Assembly: GCA_965119715.1 (NCBI GenBank)
Contig: OZ221969.1
Location: forward strand, 186,001-250,000
Direction: 5' to 3'
From: JASBYZ01 sp029983705
GTDB lineage: Bacteria > Actinomycetota > Coriobacteriia > Coriobacteriales > JAEZZM01
DNA length: 64,000 nucleotides
The notes under the pieces: model-generated
The model's input: only the letters and a program-made list of their open reading frames with translations
The model's database searches: none
What the model was told of the DNA's origin: nothing
Part shown: in pieces, positions 7,982 through 15,252 of the stretch
Numbering within the stretch: the stretch's first letter is position 1
How the letters are laid out: each line of letters opens with the position of its first letter
Position numbers and translations under genes: made by a program

Positions 7982-9163
7982 TTACACCTCCCTTGGAGCT
8001 TCTGGATGCTTATTACGAATAAAAATTCTTGCAGATGCGGAGTGAACACGTTTACCATCTTTTTCGTAGTAGTCATGCTTCCCGTCATCGCCCACAAGGA
8101 CTGCATTTCTGCCAAATGTAGAACCAGTTCTCCCATTTCTTTTTCCGTTTTGTTTGTAGCCAATGAAGTCTCGATAATCTTTTCCAAGATTGATTGAACC
8201 TTCATTTTTTGGTGCACTCACAACTCCAACGATTTCAAATTGTTCGGGATTGTAGCTAGCCAAAAAACCAGGAGTCACACCAATCACGCCAGCATAGTCG
8301 CAGGGAATATCCTTTACGTTCTGGCATTCTATTGCGTCATAATTATCATAACGAGGATAATCAATCGGGTTATAGTGTTTAACAAGTACAAGCTCCTCGT
8401 GGCGCCTTTTCAAATCCAAGTTTGTAAACCAGCAAACATTTCCAAAAGATGCAACAAGATTGCCTTCGTCATCCACTGAAACATTCTTTTTTACTGCATT
8501 TTGCTTTGGTACATAGAACTGCTTGGGGGCTGGGTTATTACTCCCCAGCCATAATTTATCCTCTTTAATCAGCGGGAATAGGTCTAAATTTGTAATTTTA
8601 GGTTGACTACCGATTATGATGAATTTTTTCTGATAACTTACTAGCAGATTCAAATATTCAACGAAAAGGCTGAAAGGTGGATTTGTTACAACAATGTCCG
8701 CCTCGTCCAGAAGCTCAAGACATTCTTCTGAGCGAAAGTCTCCGTCTCCTGAAAGCTCTGTAAGCTCATTCTCCCCAGACTTGAACAGTTCTGCTACATC
8801 GAACATATCAACCCCGCCGTCGCCTGTCTTGTCATAGACCTTGGTGACAATCGCCTTGTACGGCTTATCTTTACTCTTTTCATCGCCACCAACAACATCA
8901 AAAAGAGATAGTTGCTGGTTAGCTATGGGAGAGGTTGCATAGCATGTGGCTATAAGCTTCTCTAATCCCAACCTGTTAAAGTTCAGAACAAAGTACTTGA
9001 AGAAATTGGATTCAAAGGGGTCATCACAGTTACAAAACACAGTCTTCCCCTTAAAATGGTTTTTATAATGCCTAAGCTCTTTCTCTATATCTGACAATCT
9101 TGTATAGAATTCATCATCAACTATATTTTTTGCTCTATTCAATGAGCTGTTTGCATTGCTCAT
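7982..9163 (-). CDS. EcoRI-family adenine-specific DNA methyltransferase
   Basis: 393 residues. The catalytic motif NPPFSLF (about residue 160) is the [DN]PP[FY] of N6-adenine methyltransferases. The conserved layout (N-terminal DEFYTRLSDIEKEL, FCNCDDPFESNFFKYF, later FLASYNPEQFEIVG and IGYKQNGKRNGRTGSTFGRNA) matches the M.EcoRI family. The target site cannot be read from the sequence. The ATG directly follows the stop of the ribbon-helix-helix gene, with GGAGGTGGAGG upstream. No EcoRI-type endonuclease gene is next to it; the neighbour is a DUF262-HNH nuclease. Confidence 0.9.
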   Translation of the reverse strand: MSNANSSLNRAKNIVDDEFYTRLSDIEKELRHYKNHFKGKTVFCNCDDPFESNFFKYFVLNFNRLGLEKLIATCYATSPIANQQLSLFDVVGGDEKSKDKPYKAIVTKVYDKTGDGGVDMFDVAELFKSGENELTELSGDGDFRSEECLELLDEADIVVTNPPFSLFVEYLNLLVSYQKKFIIIGSQPKITNLDLFPLIKEDKLWLGSNNPAPKQFYVPKQNAVKKNVSVDDEGNLVASFGNVCWFTNLDLKRRHEELVLVKHYNPIDYPRYDNYDAIECQNVKDIPCDYAGVIGVTPGFLASYNPEQFEIVGVVSAPKNEGSINLGKDYRDFIGYKQNGKRNGRTGSTFGRNAVLVGDDGKHDYYEKDGKRVHSASARIFIRNKHPEAPREV

Positions 9164-9343
9164 TTAAGCCTCCACCTCCTCTGAATGTTCCTTCACCCAT
9201 TCATGGATGATTGCAGCGATGGAGGTCTCCTGTTCTGCCGCCATCACCTTGAGCTTCTTCTTGTCGCTTACCGTCAGGGAGAGAGTCAGTGTAGTTTTCT
9301 TCTCATCGCTCTGCTCTGGGTGCTTCTGCACATCTTTAGCCAT
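9164..9343 (-). CDS. Ribbon-helix-helix transcriptional regulator of the cargo operon
   Basis: 59 residues from the ATG at 9343, which has GAGGG six bases upstream; the GTG at 9355 is an alternative. A short beta strand (TTLTLSLTVS) is followed by two helices (DKKKLKVMAAEQ and SIAAIIHEWVKEH), the ribbon-helix-helix pattern of ParD/CopG-like repressors. It is the first gene of the methyltransferase operon, and a perfect 12-bp palindrome covers the predicted transcription start. Autorepression is the natural inference, analogous to C-proteins of restriction-modification systems though of a different fold. Confidence 0.75.
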   Translation of the reverse strand: MAKDVQKHPEQSDEKKTTLTLSLTVSDKKKLKVMAAEQETSIAAIIHEWVKEHSEEVEA

Positions 9344-9365
9344 AGGTTCCCTCACTTCCTTAATT

Positions 9366-9407
9366 ATATACGTATATGATTATATGCTATTTACCCTCGT
9401 AAATCAA
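9366..9407 (-). promoter_or_regulatory. Promoter and palindromic operator of the methyltransferase cassette
   Basis: On the minus strand, TTGATT (9402-9407) and TATAAT (9379-9384) are separated by exactly 17 bp. Just downstream, overlapping the expected start of transcription, is the perfect palindrome ATATACGTATAT (9366-9377). This is a typical position for a repressor that blocks initiation; the ribbon-helix-helix protein encoded next is the obvious candidate. Confidence 0.65.
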
Positions 9408-9427
9408 TCTATTTAGACCTCCAGCAA

Positions 9428-9445
9428 GACCGTCTGAAGACGGTC
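9428..9445 (+). repeat. Perfect inverted repeat upstream of the acidic protein gene
   Basis: GACCGTCT-GA-AGACGGTC forms an 8-bp stem with a 2-nt centre. It lies 30 bp before the start of the 93-residue gene. It could be a protein operator or a hairpin in the 5' leader. Confidence 0.45.
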
Positions 9446-9474
9446 GAGATTGCACGAGACAAAGGAGGATTCAC

Positions 9475-9756
9475 ATGGATTTCAACGATTACATCAAGAC
9501 TTACGAAGACCTATCAAGGCAGGTGGGAGGGATAGTTCTCGCCAATGAGATTGCGAGCCGTCCGCTAGAGCTGATAAACGGGGACTTTGGCGCAGGGGAT
9601 GAGATATTTCAGTTCTACATCATCTCTGACCCGGACTTCTTGCTTGAGCATACCGATGAGCTTGTATTCTATGATGATGAATTACATATCTACGTATGGG
9701 GAATCACCCATTTTGGCACTGCATGGAGCGGTGTTCCGGCACCTGAGTTTCACTAG
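9475..9756 (+). CDS. Small, very acidic protein of unknown function (candidate DNA mimic)
   Basis: 93 residues with AAAGGAGG before the ATG. By my count there are about 18 Asp/Glu and only 3 Lys/Arg, so the protein is strongly negative. Acidic and aromatic residues alternate in its second half (DPDFLLEHTDELVFYDDELHIYVW). It is the only gene of the element on the plus strand and is divergent from the methyltransferase cassette. Small acidic proteins on mobile elements are often antirestriction DNA mimics (ArdA, Ocr); that role here is a hypothesis only. A strong terminator follows. Confidence 0.6.
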   Translation: MDFNDYIKTYEDLSRQVGGIVLANEIASRPLELINGDFGAGDEIFQFYIISDPDFLLEHTDELVFYDDELHIYVWGITHFGTAWSGVPAPEFH

Positions 9757-9764
9757 AGCTAAAC

Positions 9765-9799
9765 AAGCGGCTCCCACCACGGGAACCGCTTATTTTTTT
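9765..9799 (+). terminator. Intrinsic terminator of the acidic protein gene
   Basis: AAGCGG-C-TCCC and GGGA-A-CCGCTT form a stem with a 5-nt loop, followed by ATTTTTTT. The run of T touches the stop codon of the convergent relaxase gene. Confidence 0.85.
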
Positions 9800-11324
9800 A
9801 TCCACCTAGCTCGAAATCTTCGCTGCTTCTCTTCTCCGCTTCCTCGATGTCCTGCATGAATGAGCGGGTCTTTCTCACGTTTCGCGCCTTCTCCCGTATG
9901 ACGATGCCATGCGCTGCCTTGAGGCGCTTCTCAGCATCCCACATCTTGCGCCTGCTCTCGTAGAGCCTGCGCTCCGCCTCCTCGATTCGCTTCCTGCCCT
10001 GCTCTGCGGCAAATGCCTTGAGAAGGCTCTTCATCATCTGTGAGAACATGTCGTCCATCATGCGCTCGAAAGGCGTCCTAGCCTTCTTCCCGCAAATGTC
10101 GAAGAGCCTCATGATTCCGTAGAGGTTCGGTGCCTTGTTGGTCTTCAGCTCGTCGAGGTCAGCCTTGTAAGCCTTGAACTGTACACGCGCCTCGTCCACA
10201 TCCGCTTGAAGCTTTGCCGTGGTTTCGGTCGGTGTCTGCTGAGCTTGTTTGATTTGGGCAAAGGTGGCGTCGTTTCTCAGGCTCCTGCCATCGCGCATCG
10301 CATCTCTGCGGTACTGATTCTCAAGACAATCGGTGAAATTCTTAACATCATCCTCATCGACCTTGTAATCTTCAAGCAGGGAATAAGCCGCCTCATCCTC
10401 CACGTGACCTTTAATAGGTTCTGTAACGTCTTCTGAGGCGTTTTCCTGATAGATTGGTGCAACTGTCGGCTGCGAGGTTTCTACGGGATTCTGAGCCTGT
10501 TTCTCGGCGTAATAGGATTCGATACCCTCTTTCGTAAGGTCGTCAGCAAGAAGTTTCGCCTTGCGGCGGCGCTTTCTGTGCTTTGGACTCTCGATGTCCT
10601 CCATCCTGTAGCACCAAGCCTCATGTTCCTCTCCGTCCTTGCCCTTGCGTTTTTGCTCCATCAGCTCCACCCCTGCCCAGTGCAGATGCTTCTTGAACTC
10701 GTCGAGGGTCTTTGAGCTGTCTCTCGCTCGCTGCACCTTGTCTCCGAGCCTCTGCTCGAAAGAGGTGCATTCCTTGCGTCGCTCATCCCATGTTGTGCCT
10801 TTCTTGTGCTTCTCACGCTCGAACTTTGGCGTTCCGATGACCGACAAGCCTTCCTCTGCTGCAAGCTCGTCGCTTGCGTCCTTGACCTCGAAATGGCGGC
10901 GGTTGTCGCGCAGGGTCTGACCCGTCACCTCGTCATGGTTCACGACGAGGCAGTGCGCATGGACACAACCGCCTTTGCCGTCGTTGTGCACGGTGACATA
11001 GCACATCGAGTTGGGGTAGAGTTTCTTACATAGCTTGTAGCTATGTTCACCTGCCATCTGCTCGTCTGACTGGTTTCCAGCCTTCAGCTCGTCAGGCGAG
11101 AAGGAGACACGTACTTCGAACGCCTCATAACGCGATGCGGGATGCCTCTTGTGCATCTCCTCAGCATATATCGCCATATCGTCTCGTGGCATGTCACCGA
11201 CCTCATAGGCTGCCCTTGTCGTGCCTTCGGCTTCGTGCATCTTCTTCTTTTCGCCGTTGCCAAGCTCTGTGTAAATCATGCTCGCTTTCGCGTTCTCAAG
11301 CGGATGGATGTATGTCGTCGCCAT
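9798..11324 (-). CDS. mobA: Relaxase (mobilization nuclease, MobA-like)
   Basis: 508 residues from the ATG at 11324 (AAGGGGG upstream; a GTG at 11333 is possible). The N-terminal ~170 residues are a relaxase domain. The metal-binding segment VTVHNDGKGGCVHAHCLVVN gives the conserved histidines, and HPASRYEAFEVRVSFSPDE precedes it. Such enzymes nick one strand at oriT through a tyrosine and pilot it into the recipient. The C-terminal half is highly charged and helical (coiled coils at about 350-500), common in mobilization proteins. It overlaps or abuts the MobC-like gene. Confidence 0.88.
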   Translation of the reverse strand: MATTYIHPLENAKASMIYTELGNGEKKKMHEAEGTTRAAYEVGDMPRDDMAIYAEEMHKRHPASRYEAFEVRVSFSPDELKAGNQSDEQMAGEHSYKLCKKLYPNSMCYVTVHNDGKGGCVHAHCLVVNHDEVTGQTLRDNRRHFEVKDASDELAAEEGLSVIGTPKFEREKHKKGTTWDERRKECTSFEQRLGDKVQRARDSSKTLDEFKKHLHWAGVELMEQKRKGKDGEEHEAWCYRMEDIESPKHRKRRRKAKLLADDLTKEGIESYYAEKQAQNPVETSQPTVAPIYQENASEDVTEPIKGHVEDEAAYSLLEDYKVDEDDVKNFTDCLENQYRRDAMRDGRSLRNDATFAQIKQAQQTPTETTAKLQADVDEARVQFKAYKADLDELKTNKAPNLYGIMRLFDICGKKARTPFERMMDDMFSQMMKSLLKAFAAEQGRKRIEEAERRLYESRRKMWDAEKRLKAAHGIVIREKARNVRKTRSFMQDIEEAEKRSSEDFELGG

Positions 11325-11823
11325 CTGTCTCACCCCCTTCCTCTGGAAGCCAGAAATCCTTCGCCCTCAGATAGTCCTCATAGTCGAAAATCTTGTCAGT
11401 CTGCTCACACGAAAACTCCTCTCTCGCGTTGAGCAGCTGCCTGTCGATGCTCGCGAATTTCGTCTGCAAATCCTTCAGCTCGGATAGCACCTCAGCTTCT
11501 CGCATCGGACTCACACCGAAACACTCTCGATAGCTCTTGCTTGCGTTTAGACGTCGTGCAATCTGATTCAAGTTGATGCCGATTTTGTTCACCTCGGCAG
11601 TAAGCAAATTGAGGTCGGAATTATTCGTGATAATCATTTTGCGCACCTCGTGGTTCAGCGCCGCATCGCGAAGATACTGCGACACCGTCACGCCCCACTG
11701 GTTCGCCTTCGACTTAATCGCTGCCGCCTCGGACTCGGTAACGCGAATCTTGACCGTGCCCGACTTTCGGTTTCTCTCGCTAAAAGTAGGTCTTTTTCCC
11801 GCATGCTTCTTATCGTTATTCAT
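11296..11823 (-). CDS. mobC: MobC-like relaxosome accessory protein
   Basis: 175 residues. A basic N-terminus is followed by a ribbon-helix-helix-like segment (TVKIRVTESEAAAIKSKANQ, about 24-43). The MobC hallmark is NKIGINLNQIARRLN (about 85-99), then a coiled coil. MobC proteins bind oriT and help the relaxase melt the nick site. Its 3' end overlaps the relaxase gene, so the pair is translationally coupled, and an oriT-like region lies just upstream. Confidence 0.88.
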   Translation of the reverse strand: MNNDKKHAGKRPTFSERNRKSGTVKIRVTESEAAAIKSKANQWGVTVSQYLRDAALNHEVRKMIITNNSDLNLLTAEVNKIGINLNQIARRLNASKSYRECFGVSPMREAEVLSELKDLQTKFASIDRQLLNAREEFSCEQTDKIFDYEDYLRAKDFWLPEEGGETDGDDIHPSA

Positions 11824-12267
11824 GACTGAAATCCTCCTTGTAAATTGATGAAATATGACGCTTCTGCGTCATGCGCAAATTGCGTAGAAAAGGGAATTGA
11901 CGCAAGCAGACATCCTGTGCGTACAAATCCTCGCTTCGCTCGGACTTGACGCAGGATGTAGCTTGCGGGGGCTTCGCCCCTCGACCCCTCAGATTCAGAC
12001 CTCGGGGCACGGGTCTGATGGTGCCGACGACTCGGCACGGGAAGGCACGACTGCCCCGTTGAAAATCGAGATGCGTATGCGCCCATCCGATGAGGAGATA
12101 GGGCGCTGCATCGCATCTGAAAATCGACCGTATGCCAACCGAACGTGGACGGACATAGCCTCGGTTTCGGGACGCTTGTTGGTCTCACATTGGTGCGATC
12201 GTGGTCAGAAAGAGACCACGAAGGCGCCAGAATGGAGACCGAAATCAAGCGACTTGCTGCGAGCATG
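11824..12267. other. Non-coding region with probable oriT
   Basis: 444 bp without a credible gene, between mobC and the primase gene. It holds a perfect hairpin ATGACGC-TTCT-GCGTCAT (11855-11872), the palindrome CGCAA-A-TTGCG (11875-11885), and a long inverted repeat with arms at 11902-11917 and 11952-11966 (core ACATCCTG/CAGGATGT). Directly after it comes a GC-rich stretch with GGGGCTTCGCCCC. Further on are CAGACC/GGTCTG (about 11996-12017) and CGTGGTC/GACCACG (about 12199-12219). Position next to mobC and the arm-plus-GC-rich layout fit an origin of transfer; the nick site is not identified. Confidence 0.6.
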
Positions 12268-14076
12268 TCAGTCCTCCTCGGACGAGAAATCATCACCAGA
12301 GGAGATGCCTAGGCTCGCACGAACGGAAGGAAGCTTGTCTCCCAAATCGAGAGGAGTCTGACCTGTCTGCTCGAAGTAATCCCACATGGGCTTGCGCACA
12401 ATTCCACGCTTGCGACCGCTCAAGAATCGAGCATCCTTGAAGCGCATAGCATCAGGAATCCACTTCTTGCACGGAAGATAGCGGGCATCCTTTCCCGACA
12501 TCGGGCGAACCCATTCTCCGCTCGAATCGGCAACGTCAATCAGATGCTTGTTGAACTCACGGCTGTTCTTCATCGGAGTGCTCGGACGGTTGTTCGCAAG
12601 CCACCCCTGATAGCTCATCCACGCAAAATCAAGAGGTATGAAATCAAGACCAAGAGAACATAGATAGTCCTCGAAGAACTCAACGATGGAGTCGTTGTCC
12701 TTGAGCCATTCGCCCTTGAGCTGCAACGCCTCATCAGGTTCGGGTAGCGATTCGTAATACGGCATCTTGACCAGCGCCTGATATGCCATGTAGGAGCAGA
12801 ACTCATCTGACACCACCCACTCAGAACGGATGGTCTTGTCATCCGTCTGCCCGATGAACTGACCTGTGAAAGGAACATAGATATTGCGGTCAGTCCACGC
12901 TTGGCTCTTCTCCTTAGTCGTCGCAATATCATTAGCCGCCGCTACAACCAATGCATGTGGCTGATAGTCAAACATAGCCTCATACTTGCGCTCGACCGAA
13001 ATCGTGTCCTGAGAGATGATGGACTTCAGACGTGACACGTCCTTGATGTAGGAACCCGAATCGGAATCCTCACAGGTAATGAGAATCTTTCCAACGATGT
13101 TAGAAACTCCAAATCGTGCCTCAGCAAGAGTCTTGAGATTGGATGTCATATAGCCCTGATTGCCAACAAGAGCCTTCAGATGGTCAAGGTATGTGCTCTT
13201 GCCGTTGTGCCCCGTCTTGTTGTACAGGGTGACCATACAACGCCAATTCACACGGTTGCGAAGTGTTGCCCCCGCAAGCTTGACCAGAAGCTCAGGACCA
13301 CCCTCATACGGAACAAGAGAATCAATCCACTGCCCGAAGGTGATAGACGTGCCATCGGGCTTCTTATGCACAGGCTCAGACGGTTCCTTGTCTGGAAGAA
13401 CGGTTGTGCTCTTGCGCAATGCTACCAGTTCGGGGTCAAACTCCATCATCATATCTTCCGAACAATTCCAGATGCCATTTGCCATCCACACGAGGTCTGC
13501 ATCCTGACACTCGGTCACGCGGTTCTCACGCATCGATGCCATATCGTGAATCTTGGTACAAAACTCACGCTTCCAGCTTGAGCCGACAGAGCCAACTAGC
13601 TCAGAGCACCAAGACTCAATCTGGCCATCGCCAATCTCCTTATAGATGCCCTCATCCTTGCCATGGTCAACGTACATAGCCACCGTGCCCTCAGACTTCT
13701 CATCCTCGATAGTCTCAGCAGAGCACACCATGCGGATACGTTCGTAGGCAAAGACAAGCTCAGCAGCCTGCACGGCACTGATGGTGTTAGGAAGGCGCAT
13801 CTTCTCGCCCTTATCACGTCCGCAGTTCACTCTCGAGACGTAGCCGAGAGTACGGTTGAGCACTGCCTCCGATAGGTCTGAAAGTGACGTATCATGTATG
13901 TCAACAGTGCCGCCCTTTGTAGCCTCTTTGATGACCTCAAGCACAGCCGCATGCTTCATCTTGGAAGAATCATTTCCTTTATATGTGAGCGCATTTGTAG
14001 TATTATTATTGATAGATGGTGAGGCGGTTCCCTTTGCTGACGAGGCGAGGGTGCCGTCTTTCTTTTTGTCTTCCAT
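12268..14076 (-). CDS. Primase-helicase, P4/D5 type (superfamily 3)
   Basis: 602 residues. The C-terminal half is a superfamily 3 helicase: Walker A in NKTGHNGKST (about 288-297), Walker B in KILITCEDSDSG (about 330) and motif C ending in VVAAANDIA (about 375). A D5_N-like region precedes it (about 170-270). The first ~150 residues should hold the primase-like part but lack clear motifs. Such proteins start replication of satellite phages and integrative plasmids at an iteron origin. Its ATG is 3 bp after the stop of the excisionase-like gene, with AAAGGGGGTG upstream. Confidence 0.87.
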   Translation of the reverse strand: MEDKKKDGTLASSAKGTASPSINNNTTNALTYKGNDSSKMKHAAVLEVIKEATKGGTVDIHDTSLSDLSEAVLNRTLGYVSRVNCGRDKGEKMRLPNTISAVQAAELVFAYERIRMVCSAETIEDEKSEGTVAMYVDHGKDEGIYKEIGDGQIESWCSELVGSVGSSWKREFCTKIHDMASMRENRVTECQDADLVWMANGIWNCSEDMMMEFDPELVALRKSTTVLPDKEPSEPVHKKPDGTSITFGQWIDSLVPYEGGPELLVKLAGATLRNRVNWRCMVTLYNKTGHNGKSTYLDHLKALVGNQGYMTSNLKTLAEARFGVSNIVGKILITCEDSDSGSYIKDVSRLKSIISQDTISVERKYEAMFDYQPHALVVAAANDIATTKEKSQAWTDRNIYVPFTGQFIGQTDDKTIRSEWVVSDEFCSYMAYQALVKMPYYESLPEPDEALQLKGEWLKDNDSIVEFFEDYLCSLGLDFIPLDFAWMSYQGWLANNRPSTPMKNSREFNKHLIDVADSSGEWVRPMSGKDARYLPCKKWIPDAMRFKDARFLSGRKRGIVRKPMWDYFEQTGQTPLDLGDKLPSVRASLGISSGDDFSSEED

Positions 14077-14079
14077 TGC

Positions 14080-14337
14080 CTACACCCCCTTTGCCAATCC
14101 AGCGCGGATGAAATCATCGAACTGCTTGCGGTCGATGGCACGACGTTTGCCGATGAAGTAGGAAAAATCCGCATCAGGCTGACCCATGATGCGAAGCACA
14201 TGAGGACGGCTCATGCCGTACAGGTCGCACACCTCATCAATGGACAGGAACGTCTTCTGGGATAGGGCAAGTAAAAGTCCCGCATATTCACGATAAGTAA
14301 GCTCGCCCTTCTTCGTCTTTTTCAATTTTTCTTGCAT
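14080..14337 (-). CDS. Excisionase-like helix-turn-helix protein
   Basis: 85 residues from the ATG at 14337, 8 bases after GGAGG. The core (about 30-80) reads FLSIDEVCDLYGMSRPHVLRIMG followed by a wing and KRRAIDRKQFDDFI, the winged MerR/Xis-like fold of excisionases and small plasmid DNA-binding proteins. It is the first gene of the replication operon. It may help excision or regulate replication; the sequence does not decide. Its ribosome binding site is exactly complementary to a segment of the leader RNA. Confidence 0.75.
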   Translation of the reverse strand: MQEKLKKTKKGELTYREYAGLLLALSQKTFLSIDEVCDLYGMSRPHVLRIMGQPDADFSYFIGKRRAIDRKQFDDFIRAGLAKGV

Positions 14338-14340
14338 AAT

Positions 14341-14599
14341 CAAAACCTCCTTGAATTTGAAAACAAAAAAGCGGTGAACCTGAAGGATTTTGATGTCCTA
14401 AAGATTCACCGCTTGTTGCTGTGCACAATTCACGAGGTTTGGAGGTTTTGTCTCAGACTTCCAGTGACCCGCTTAGACGCTGTATGCATTGCATGATGGC
14501 TCGTCACGCCATCCGCTCCCAGAAAGCCTTACGGGGATTTACACTGATGAGACCCCTGCTTTTCCATCGCATTTCAACTCGTGAAAGTATTTAATTTTC
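14341..14599 (-). ncRNA. Structured attenuator leader RNA of the replication operon
   Basis: About 250 nt are transcribed before the first codon. Near the 3' end is a full intrinsic terminator: 10-bp perfect stem (14405-14414 with 14369-14378) followed by TTTTTTGTTT. Upstream, CAAAACCTCC (RNA sense, 14441-14450) is an exact complement of the Shine-Dalgarno region GGAGGTTTTG (14341-14350). AAGCGG (14469-14474) could compete for the terminator arm. Further helices are GATGGC/GCCATC and GTCTCA/TGAGAC. This layout predicts control by premature termination and by hiding the ribosome binding site. The class of RNA is not recognised. Confidence 0.6.
14361..14414 (-). terminator. Intrinsic terminator inside the leader (attenuator)
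   Basis: AAGCGGTGAA and TTCACCGCTT pair perfectly around a 26-nt loop that contains a smaller AGGA/TCCT helix. A U-rich tract follows at once. It sits between the promoter and the first gene, not after a gene. Confidence 0.75.
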
Positions 14600-14605
14600 A
14601 TGTTT

Positions 14606-14634
14606 ATTATACACCAAACGAGGTCAGATTTCAA
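14606..14634 (-). promoter_or_regulatory. Promoter of the replication/mobilization operon
   Basis: TTGAAA (14629-14634) and TATAAT (14606-14611) on the minus strand, with 17 bp between them, form a near-consensus sigma-70-type promoter. Transcription should start near 14599 and run through the leader into the excisionase, primase and probably mob genes. Confidence 0.75.
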
Positions 14635-14672
14635 CAATAAAATTCACAAAAGCACAGGTGGGGAGGGGGAAG

Positions 14673-14971
14673 TGACCTAAAAATCAACGCTGACCTAAAC
14701 GGATTTTCGATTCGGTCACTTTTTAGGTCAGCTTCAATAAACTCATAAACGAACCGAAACGATATGCAAAATCGCAAAGTGACCTAATGACCTAAAAAAA
14801 TGAAAAACTATTTATTGAGATACTCACGCGCGTAACGCGTACAAAACTTTTTGAAAATTTTAGGTCAATCGGTCAGTTTTCACCCTCTCCCTTGTGCCCC
14901 AAAGCAGCTGGGGTGACCGAAAACTGACCTAAAGCAAAAATTTTTCGGTCACTTTGGGTGATTTTAGGTCA
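14673..14971. repeat. Iteron array TGACCTAAA (probable replication origin)
   Basis: Eight copies of TGACCTAAA or TGACCTAAT occur in about 300 bp: direct at 14673, 14691, 14780, 14788 and 14925; inverted at 14722, 14859 and 14963. Four more copies of the variant TGACCGAAA/T lie next to them (inverted at 14710, 14867 and 14943; direct at 14914), often as a variant-plus-consensus pair 2 bp apart. AT-rich DNA surrounds the copies, and a GCGCGTAACGCGT motif sits at about 14828-14840. No gene fits this stretch. Iterons next to a primase-helicase operon indicate the element's origin of replication. Confidence 0.7.
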
Positions 14972-15252
14972 GTTTTTCAAGAAACATCCTCATTTATGAG
15001 GAAACGGCATCCCAAGCCAGCATGCCTGCCCTTTCCTGTACCCTGCTCGTCTTCTTCGTGTGTCGAGCGGCGCGGCAGCGCCGTGAGGCACACGTTCTGT
15101 CTTTGTTCTTGAAATCAAAAAACGAGGTAGCCGTCTGGCTAACCTCGCTCTTTCTTGCTTGCTTGTGTCCGAAAGCCGCTAGGCACGACTTTCGAATCTA
15201 TATACAAGCGCCAACTCATTTCTCACGAAATAGAGTTCGACGCTTCCTCTTT
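14972..15252. other. Non-coding right end of the element with hairpins
   Basis: No credible gene. It contains CCTCAT-TT-ATGAGG (14988-15001) and a strong GC-rich hairpin with arms CGTGTG/CACACG and CGGCGC/GCGCCG (15057-15094). An intrinsic terminator serving minus-strand transcripts follows. The element boundary must lie in or near this stretch. Confidence 0.5.
15117..15147 (-). terminator. Intrinsic terminator downstream of tRNA-Leu
   Basis: Arms CGAGGT-AGCC and GGCT-A-ACCTCG with a 4-nt loop, followed on the minus strand by TTTTTT. It would end the tRNA-Leu transcript about 105 bp after the mature 3' end. Confidence 0.7.

Larger units (their letters stand above)
4473..15252. mobile_element. 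Integrated mobilizable element (boundaries approximate)
   Basis: The stretch has clearly higher GC and different codon use from the flanks and holds serine recombinase, relaxase, MobC-like protein, primase-helicase, excisionase-like protein, iteron array and cargo. No type IV secretion genes are present, so it should move only with a helper conjugation system. The left end is close to the recombinase stop codon. The right end lies between the last iteron (14971) and tRNA-Leu (15253). I found no convincing direct repeat, so att sites are not defined. Confidence 0.8.

Noticed and set aside
6884..9163. Classical type II restriction-modification pair
   Set aside because: The nuclease is DUF262-HNH, not an EcoRI-like endonuclease, so a plain type II label would be wrong.
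11897..12440. Plus- and minus-strand frames of 79-158 codons in the oriT region
   Set aside because: They overlap hairpins and show no conserved protein features or translation signals; high GC creates long frames by chance.
14530..14590. CTGATGAG followed by GAAA, like a hammerhead ribozyme core
   Set aside because: The helices required around the core cannot be formed on the plus strand, and the region is transcribed from the minus strand as a leader.
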